Shown: piece by piece, positions 59,151 through 64,000 of the stretch | How the letters are laid out: each line of letters opens with the position of its first letter | Position numbering within the stretch: position 1 is the stretch's first letter | NCBI RefSeq assembly: GCF_001428525.1 | Contig: NZ_LMHW01000010.1 | Location: 739,177 to 803,176 of the forward strand | DNA: 64,000 bases | Origin: Flavobacterium sp. Root186 | GTDB taxonomy: Bacteria; Bacteroidota; Bacteroidia; Flavobacteriales; Flavobacteriaceae | Reading direction: 5' to 3' | Notes under the pieces: model-generated | Told to the model about the DNA's origin: nothing | The model's database searches: none | The model's input: only the letters and a program-made list of their open reading frames with translations | Made by a program: the position numbers and the translations under genes

Positions 59151-60845
59151 TTATTTAGGCATTGTTATTTTAACTTTAAAACCTTTATCTGGTTCAGTTT
59201 CAAAAGTAATAGTTCCTTTTATGGCCAGAATACGGTTTTCCATATTTTGTAAACCATTTTTTATAATTTTTGATTTTTCGCAGCCTTTTCCGTTATCAGA
59301 GTAGTTTATAAATAAGGTATTTGAGTTACTTTCAAACTTTACAACGACGATAGAAGCTCCGCTGTGTTTTTTCATATTGACCATTAATTCATGTAATACC
59401 CGCTGAATTGCTATCTTTTTTAAATCTTCAATAGAATCCCAATTTACCTTTTCGATATTCGTAATAATAACATTAGTACTATCGCTGTTATAGGTAGAAA
59501 GCATTTCTTTTAAATTGTTAAAGTAATTTGATCCGGTATCGATATCATTATTTTCTCTGGAAATGCCGCGCACACGACTGTAAATATGATCGAGTTTTTG
59601 CAATAAAGTTTCTTTTGTATTTTGAATTTCCAGCGGTTGTGTCTGGGTAAAAGTTATGGTATTAAAAACATCATTTGCCAGTTCATCGTGAATGTCTTTC
59701 GCGATTCTGGTTTCGGTATCGTAGGCCGTTTTTATTTTTTCGATTCGGTTTCGATTTTGATAAAACTTTCTCAAGTAGAGCAACAGAAAAAAGAGCGATA
59801 CAATCCCGATTATAAAAAATATCCTCTGGTATCTTGCTTTTTGAAGTGACAATTCATTTTCTACTTTTTCTAATCGCAGTTTTTGGTTTTCGTCTTTTTC
59901 TTTTTTTGAATCGTATTTAATTTTAGCAAACTTGTTTTTAAAGTTGTTTCTAATTTTGATTATACTGTCATTTATTGAAATATACTGCTGGGCATATTTT
60001 GTACCGGAACCATTAGAAATTAGAAAGGATAAAGCTTTCAATCGTTCGTCAACACTATTTAGTTGAGTGGAAATTTCATAGGCTTTTTTAGCATTTTTAT
60101 TTGATTTTGCAATGTCAGTTTTGGAATAAAATTCGGAGAGGTGAAGATAACTTTCAATACTTCCGTATAAATCATCTGCTTTTGTTCTCAATTCCAGACT
60201 TTCATTCATAAGTTGAAGCCCTTTTTCATTTAAGCCTTTTTTAAAATAGGCAAATCCAAGATTATCAATTACTCTTGCTTTACTTTTTACAAATTTATCG
60301 AATGCTTTTGTCTCTAAAATTCCTTCCAGAATTTTAACAGCTTTGTCGTATTTTTTCTGTTTAATATAAACAACAGCAATATTGTTTAAAGGAGATTGTT
60401 GGGCTGCCTCATCTTTTGAGTCACTGATTGCCTGATTATAATAAGATACTGCGTCATCATAAATCGAAAGTTCCTTGTCGGCAATTCCGAAGAAATTATT
60501 GACCGCAGCACTATAAATATCCTTCTTTTTAATATAAGGCAAAGCTTCTGTAAATGTCTCTTTACTTCCGTAATAGTCGCCGTTTATTTGCTGTATATAA
60601 CCCATTTGAATTAAATTGTAGATCACATTGGTAGTGTCTTTTATATATTCAAATGTAATTTTTGATTTGTTGAAGTAGTAAAATGCGCTATTGTAATTGC
60701 TCTTTTGAAATTGCTCTGTGGCTTTCTGTTGTACCACTTTAGCTTCTTTTTCATTCTTATCGTGTATGGGCAATATATTTGTTTTCTCCTCACAGGAAAT
60801 AAAAAGAAGAAAAATAAGAAAACAAAAAAACGGGGATCGTAACAT
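59151..60845 (-). CDS. TPR-containing sensor histidine kinase
   Basis: A 564-residue kinase with an N-terminal signal and possible lipobox (LLFISC), tetratricopeptide repeats to about residue 290, a coiled coil, one membrane segment (FFIIGIVSLFFLLLYL), HisKA_3-type phosphoacceptor His in AKDIHDELANDVFN, and HATPase motifs (VLHELMVNMKKHS, NGKGCEKSKIIKNGLQNM). The periplasmic TPR domain would sense a protein or ligand. It pairs with the downstream response regulator. Confidence 0.92.
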   Translation of the reverse strand: MLRSPFFCFLIFLLFISCEEKTNILPIHDKNEKEAKVVQQKATEQFQKSNYNSAFYYFNKSKITFEYIKDTTNVIYNLIQMGYIQQINGDYYGSKETFTEALPYIKKKDIYSAAVNNFFGIADKELSIYDDAVSYYNQAISDSKDEAAQQSPLNNIAVVYIKQKKYDKAVKILEGILETKAFDKFVKSKARVIDNLGFAYFKKGLNEKGLQLMNESLELRTKADDLYGSIESYLHLSEFYSKTDIAKSNKNAKKAYEISTQLNSVDERLKALSFLISNGSGTKYAQQYISINDSIIKIRNNFKNKFAKIKYDSKKEKDENQKLRLEKVENELSLQKARYQRIFFIIGIVSLFFLLLYLRKFYQNRNRIEKIKTAYDTETRIAKDIHDELANDVFNTITFTQTQPLEIQNTKETLLQKLDHIYSRVRGISRENNDIDTGSNYFNNLKEMLSTYNSDSTNVIITNIEKVNWDSIEDLKKIAIQRVLHELMVNMKKHSGASIVVVKFESNSNTLFINYSDNGKGCEKSKIIKNGLQNMENRILAIKGTITFETEPDKGFKVKITMPK

Positions 60846-60899
60846 AAAAATTACTTTCCCCGAATTTAAACAATTATTAAAAACAACAGATTTTATTTG

Positions 60900-61088
60900 T
60901 TATTTTTTTGGTGGTGGAAGATTAATAGGATCATCACCAGGACCATCTGGTTCGCTTGCCTGTATACTGTCTCGAACGACATCTTTTTTTATCTCCGTTT
61001 TTTTATTTGTATCAAATTCGTCAGCAGTACAAGAAAATAATGTAGTTGACAATAGCGCGCACGCTCCCAATAAATATAGAGTTTTCAT
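60900..61088 (-). CDS. Small lipoprotein upstream of the TPR kinase
   Basis: A 62-residue protein with signal and lipobox (LFSC near residues 17-20) and a short acidic and Pro-rich mature part ending NLPPPKK. Similar very short lipoproteins often precede kinases of this type in Bacteroidota (my inference). It has no recognised domain. It lies 54 bases upstream of the kinase gene. Confidence 0.6.
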   Translation of the reverse strand: MKTLYLLGACALLSTTLFSCTADEFDTNKKTEIKKDVVRDSIQASEPDGPGDDPINLPPPKK

Positions 61089-61465
61089 TTTTTTAAATTT
61101 TAAAAATTAGACATAGGCATTGCTGGCCGGAACTTTTCCGGGCTTTTGGTTGAGTGCAATACCAAATTTGTTTGGGAAGTGAAGTGCGTAGAACAGTAAG
61201 ATTTTCATCTATACTTCCCGGAATAAACTCCGTCTTACGGTTTTCCGCACTTTTTGAATAAACTAGTTTTGTACATTTGTTTTTGACCTGCAGATCAAAG
61301 CGCTAACTAATTTTGTTGAGGCAAAGTAACGATGGTTTTGAAGCTGGATTGATCAGAAAGTCAGGAAAGTCTAATATATTTTTTTAAAGTCGGGATAAGT
61401 TCTAAGAAGTAGTAAAAAGTAGAATAAAGTACTTTAGAAAAAGTTTTAAAAAGTTTAAAATGCCT
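61089..61465. other. Spacer between the divergent small lipoprotein and the 61466 gene
   Basis: No gene is seen. The motif GCCTATGTC occurs near both ends as an inverted pair (61110-61119 and 61462-61470), plus CCGGAAC/CCGGG-type short inverted words near 61127. No clear TAnnTTTG box was found for the plus-strand gene. Confidence 0.5.
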
Positions 61466-62485
61466 ATGTCAAACTATACTTTTGAAGATTATAAAAAAGC
61501 TATTAAAGCTAAATATGAAGAGGAAATAGAAGGGGAACATTCCTATAATTTAAGTTCTCCAACTACAGCAAATCTTAGAAAATTATGTGTGAAAAGATTC
61601 AAGTCAAACAATAATAAAGATGACTTAAGTGCTTTTGAATCTTTTTTTGATGTTCCATTTGATAAGGATAAAAAGAATTTGTTTGGAGATGACGAGATGA
61701 ATAAATTAGAAGCGGTTAAGAGATTTTTTTTAGGTAGAACAGAAAACCCTGCTGAAGATACAATTCAATTAGCTGCAATACTTGTAGATCTTCAACCAAG
61801 GCCTTTTAACAAGTTTAGAAAACAAAATGATCCAGATGATTTAGAATTAATAAATGATCTTAGAGATACCAAATTTTTTAGTCCACAAAATTCTTCTGAT
61901 GATTTGATAGATGAGGTGGAAAACGAAAATGTTATTGATCCGAAAATTGAAGAGCCAAAAGAAAATCAAAGTCAGGAATCTGAGCCAATTCAAGATGAAG
62001 AATCTGAACCAATTTTTGTTGCTGAAAAACCTGAATCATTTCAAAATCAAGAATTAGCACCAACTCCGGCACCCATATCAACTTTTGTTAACATAGATGA
62101 GGGAACACCAAATAATATATGGAGGTATTTAGGAATTACAGCTGTTGTTGTTGGATTAGGTTTAATCATTTATTTAGCCTTGCCAAAAAAAGATTGCATG
62201 CAATGGTCTGGCGACCATTATGATGAAGTAAGCTGTGATTTGAAAATAGGTGGAATAGGAACATTTAACTCGCCTGAACCTTATGATGAAAGAATTATTG
62301 ATCTTCGAAGAATTAAGGTTTGCGATACAACAATCTTTTTTAAAAATGAAAAAGCTGTTGTTTGGTATGCTAAGGTGGGAGATAGTGTTGAGTTTTTTAA
62401 CACACATGGAATGCATCCGGAAAACGGCAGAGCCTTAAGACCCATAACTCATTATATCATCAATAAATATGTAATAAAAAAATAA
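61466..62485 (+). CDS. Single-pass membrane protein of unknown function
   Basis: About 339 residues starting MSNYTFEDYKKAIKAKYEEE; a start at 61460 would add two. A cytosolic N-terminal helical domain is followed by an acidic, Pro- and Glu-rich linker (about 150-210) with repeated ESEP words. Then come one TM segment (about 218-238) and a periplasmic domain starting CMQWSGDHYDEVSC. The domain after the TM is found in other Bacteroidota membrane proteins. Topology suggests signalling across the membrane, but no known output domain is visible. Confidence 0.7.
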   Translation: MSNYTFEDYKKAIKAKYEEEIEGEHSYNLSSPTTANLRKLCVKRFKSNNNKDDLSAFESFFDVPFDKDKKNLFGDDEMNKLEAVKRFFLGRTENPAEDTIQLAAILVDLQPRPFNKFRKQNDPDDLELINDLRDTKFFSPQNSSDDLIDEVENENVIDPKIEEPKENQSQESEPIQDEESEPIFVAEKPESFQNQELAPTPAPISTFVNIDEGTPNNIWRYLGITAVVVGLGLIIYLALPKKDCMQWSGDHYDEVSCDLKIGGIGTFNSPEPYDERIIDLRRIKVCDTTIFFKNEKAVVWYAKVGDSVEFFNTHGMHPENGRALRPITHYIINKYVIKK

Positions 62486-62614
62486 AGTCTAAAGATATTG
62501 CTTTTCAAATAAATGCGATTTATGTAAAATAAACTTAAAATCATGGAAATTTATGTAAGATTATACTTTTAATTTAGCATTATTAAATTAATTCTATAAA
62601 AAAAACAAATCGAC

Positions 62615-63037
62615 ATGAAAAGTAAAAGCATATTATTCGTATTAGCCTTAAGCCTGGGAATGTTTGCTACGTCTTGTAGCAACGATGATAATGAAGGAGA
62701 AACAATTGTACCGTTACAAGGGAAGTATAACCTAAGTAAAACAGGGACAATTGTTGATGGACAAGAAGTATTAGTTGATGCTCTAGAAAACCAAGAAGGA
62801 TGCACTGCTAATAGAGATTATTTAGAACTAAAATTAAGTAATGCAGCTGTTATAGGTGATTACAGCGGTGAGAATTGTGCTTTAGTAGAAACCACAGGGA
62901 CTTACGTAAGATCCCATAATGATTTAACGATTACTATTGGTAATGCAAGCTCAACCAGCGATATTATGAACCTTACTAATAAAGAGTTGAAAATTAAAGA
63001 CAAAGCTACAGGTATAATTACAGTTTATACCAGATAA
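62615..63037 (+). CDS. Lipocalin-like lipoprotein
   Basis: A 140-residue protein with signal and lipobox (ATSC near residue 20), a short acidic linker (SNDDNEGE) and a beta-rich domain with LQGKYNLSKTG, GCTANRDYLELK and ENCALVETTGTY, whose two Cys probably form a disulfide. This is a common Bacteroidota lipoprotein design of unknown function. It ends at a terminator shared with the convergent kinase. Confidence 0.72.
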   Translation: MKSKSILFVLALSLGMFATSCSNDDNEGETIVPLQGKYNLSKTGTIVDGQEVLVDALENQEGCTANRDYLELKLSNAAVIGDYSGENCALVETTGTYVRSHNDLTITIGNASSTSDIMNLTNKELKIKDKATGIITVYTR

Positions 63038-63081
63038 GAAATTGGTTTTAAGGTAAATTCCTAATTCGAAGAATCAGGAAT

Positions 63082-63120
63082 AAAAACGGAAATGACTTAG
63101 TAAAGTTGTTTCCGTTTTTT
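63082..63120. terminator. Bidirectional terminator between the lipoprotein and kinase genes
   Basis: Arms AAAAACGGAAA and TTTCCGTTTTT around a 16-base loop, between convergent genes. Confidence 0.85.
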
Positions 63121-63141
63121 TTATGAATTGTAGTTGAAGAA

Positions 63142-64000
63142 TTATTCCAGCGGAATATAAATATCAAAAGAAGCGCCTTTATTTTGTTCGCCTTTTGCAG
63201 TAATAATTCCGTTATGGTTTTCAACTATTTTTTTTACGATTGCCAGACCAATTCCTGTTCCTTTATATTGATCTCTCCCGTGCAAACGCTGGAAAACATC
63301 AAAGATTTTTTTGCTGTATTGTGGTTCAAATCCAATTCCGTTGTCTGAAATAGTTATATGGCAATAAAGGGTTTCTTTTGTTAAAGCTTCTTCCTGAAAT
63401 TCTGAGCCTTTTGCAATTTCGCTGTTAATTTTTATTACAGCCGGAATATCCGGTTTTGAAAATTTAAGTGAATTGCTGATTAAATTATAAAGCAGCTGTC
63501 TAAACTGAAACGGAATAATATTTATCTCGCCAACATCATTGTTTTCAATCACGGCATTTTTTTGTTCCAGTTCTTCTTTAAGATCTTCCCTTACTTCATC
63601 AATGATTTTTGAAAGATTTGTTTTTTCAAAAATTCTTTCCTGAATATTCGTTCTCGAATACGAAAGCAAATCGTTAATTAAAGTCTGCATACGCTGTGCT
63701 GCGTTTTGCATTCTTTTGAATTTATCTTTTCCTGAATCTGATAAATTTTGAAATTCCTTATCCAAAATCTGCGAAGCAAAAGTTTGAATTTTTCGAAGCG
63801 GTTCCTGCAAATCATGACTTGAAATATAGGCAAAAGACTGAAGTTCTTTGTTCATATGCTCCAACTCGGCATTTTTTTGTTCCAGTTCTAAAGCATTCAG
63901 TTTAATTTTATCGTCGGCTTTCTTTTTCTCGGTTAAGTCGTGTGTAACTTTCGAAAAACCAATCACATCATTATTCTTATTATGAACCGCTGTAATTACA
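63142..64000 (-). CDS. PAS-type sensor histidine kinase (5' end outside window)
   Basis: The frame is open through the last base, so the gene starts beyond the window; a GTG inside the frame at 63966 is not its start. Visible are the end of a PAS domain (VIGFSKVTHDLTEKKK), a coiled coil (ALELEQKNAELEHMNKELQSF), the HisKA H-box YISSHDLQEPLRKIQTFAS, and HATPase boxes LLYNLISNSLKFSKP, ISDNGIGFEPQYSKKIF and GTGIGLAIVKKIV. The missing part probably holds further PAS domains. Confidence 0.9.
   Translation of the reverse strand, partial: VITAVHNKNNDVIGFSKVTHDLTEKKKADDKIKLNALELEQKNAELEHMNKELQSFAYISSHDLQEPLRKIQTFASQILDKEFQNLSDSGKDKFKRMQNAAQRMQTLINDLLSYSRTNIQERIFEKTNLSKIIDEVREDLKEELEQKNAVIENNDVGEINIIPFQFRQLLYNLISNSLKFSKPDIPAVIKINSEIAKGSEFQEEALTKETLYCHITISDNGIGFEPQYSKKIFDVFQRLHGRDQYKGTGIGLAIVKKIVENHNGIITAKGEQNKGASFDIYIPLE

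Noticed and set aside
1..64000. tRNA, rRNA, insertion sequence or prophage genes
   Set aside because: I scanned by eye for tRNA T-loop words, transposase motifs and phage structural genes and found none. A tRNAscan or profile search could still find something I missed.

Overview
The window looks like a piece of a Flavobacterium-type chromosome (Bacteroidota). The DNA is AT-rich. Gene starts lack strong Shine-Dalgarno sequences, and many genes are preceded by the Bacteroidota -7 box TAnnTTTG. Gene content (2TM-domain proteins, LytTR regulators, lipoproteins, split YeeE genes) and the intergenic word-like palindromes fit the same group. I saw no insertion sequence, prophage, CRISPR array, tRNA or rRNA gene.

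Layout. 1-2652: end of a LytS-like kinase fused to a 2TM domain, four more 2TM genes and a LytTR response regulator. 2774-5582 (minus): heme A synthase, a small membrane protein and CCA-adding enzyme. 5583-6367: palindromes and a frameshifted GxxExxY gene. 6368-7126: yaaA. 7358-12040 (minus): a tetR-tolC-emrA-emrB efflux operon with twin operators over its promoter. 12095-21584 (minus): a complete trp operon, transcribed trpE, lipoprotein, trpG, GNAT, trpD, trpC, trpF, trpB, cyclotransferase, amidohydrolase, trpA. It is headed by a leader peptide with three consecutive Trp codons and a terminator, which is a classical attenuator. 21682-26661 (minus): beta-helix secreted protein, YceI, nitroreductase with MarR, and GlpD.

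27108-37460 is a sulfur/persulfide and respiration block: two half-YeeE permeases, an MBL-rhodanese protein, TauE/SafE, a cysteine-containing Crp/Fnr regulator and a single-domain rhodanese. It surrounds cydAB and a Panacea-domain (PanA-like) gene overlapping a two-TM partner. Two near-identical 14-bp operators, each 33 bp upstream of the -7 box centre, precede the MBL-rhodanese and TauE genes and suggest one Crp/Fnr regulon.

37535-50712 (mostly plus): GAPN-type aldehyde dehydrogenase, M1 peptidase, esterase-TPR, ACT protein, GNAT and an RND tripartite pump. 50785-55473: NTF2-DJ-1 fusion, a DeoR regulator divergent from a deoxyribonucleotidase across a 26-bp palindrome, a lipoprotein and a GH1 glycosidase. 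55674-63037: small exported proteins, an operon of HsdR_N, PH-SHOCT and TM2 genes, a TPR kinase with a response regulator, and several hypothetical envelope proteins. The window ends inside a PAS-type histidine kinase.

The most notable non-gene signal is the abundance of imperfect palindromes made of short repeated words. They fill almost every spacer of the trp operon and many other spacers. The best candidates for under-described biology are the Panacea pair, the paired Crp operators, the trp attenuator in this phylum, and the HsdR_N/PH-SHOCT/TM2 operon.
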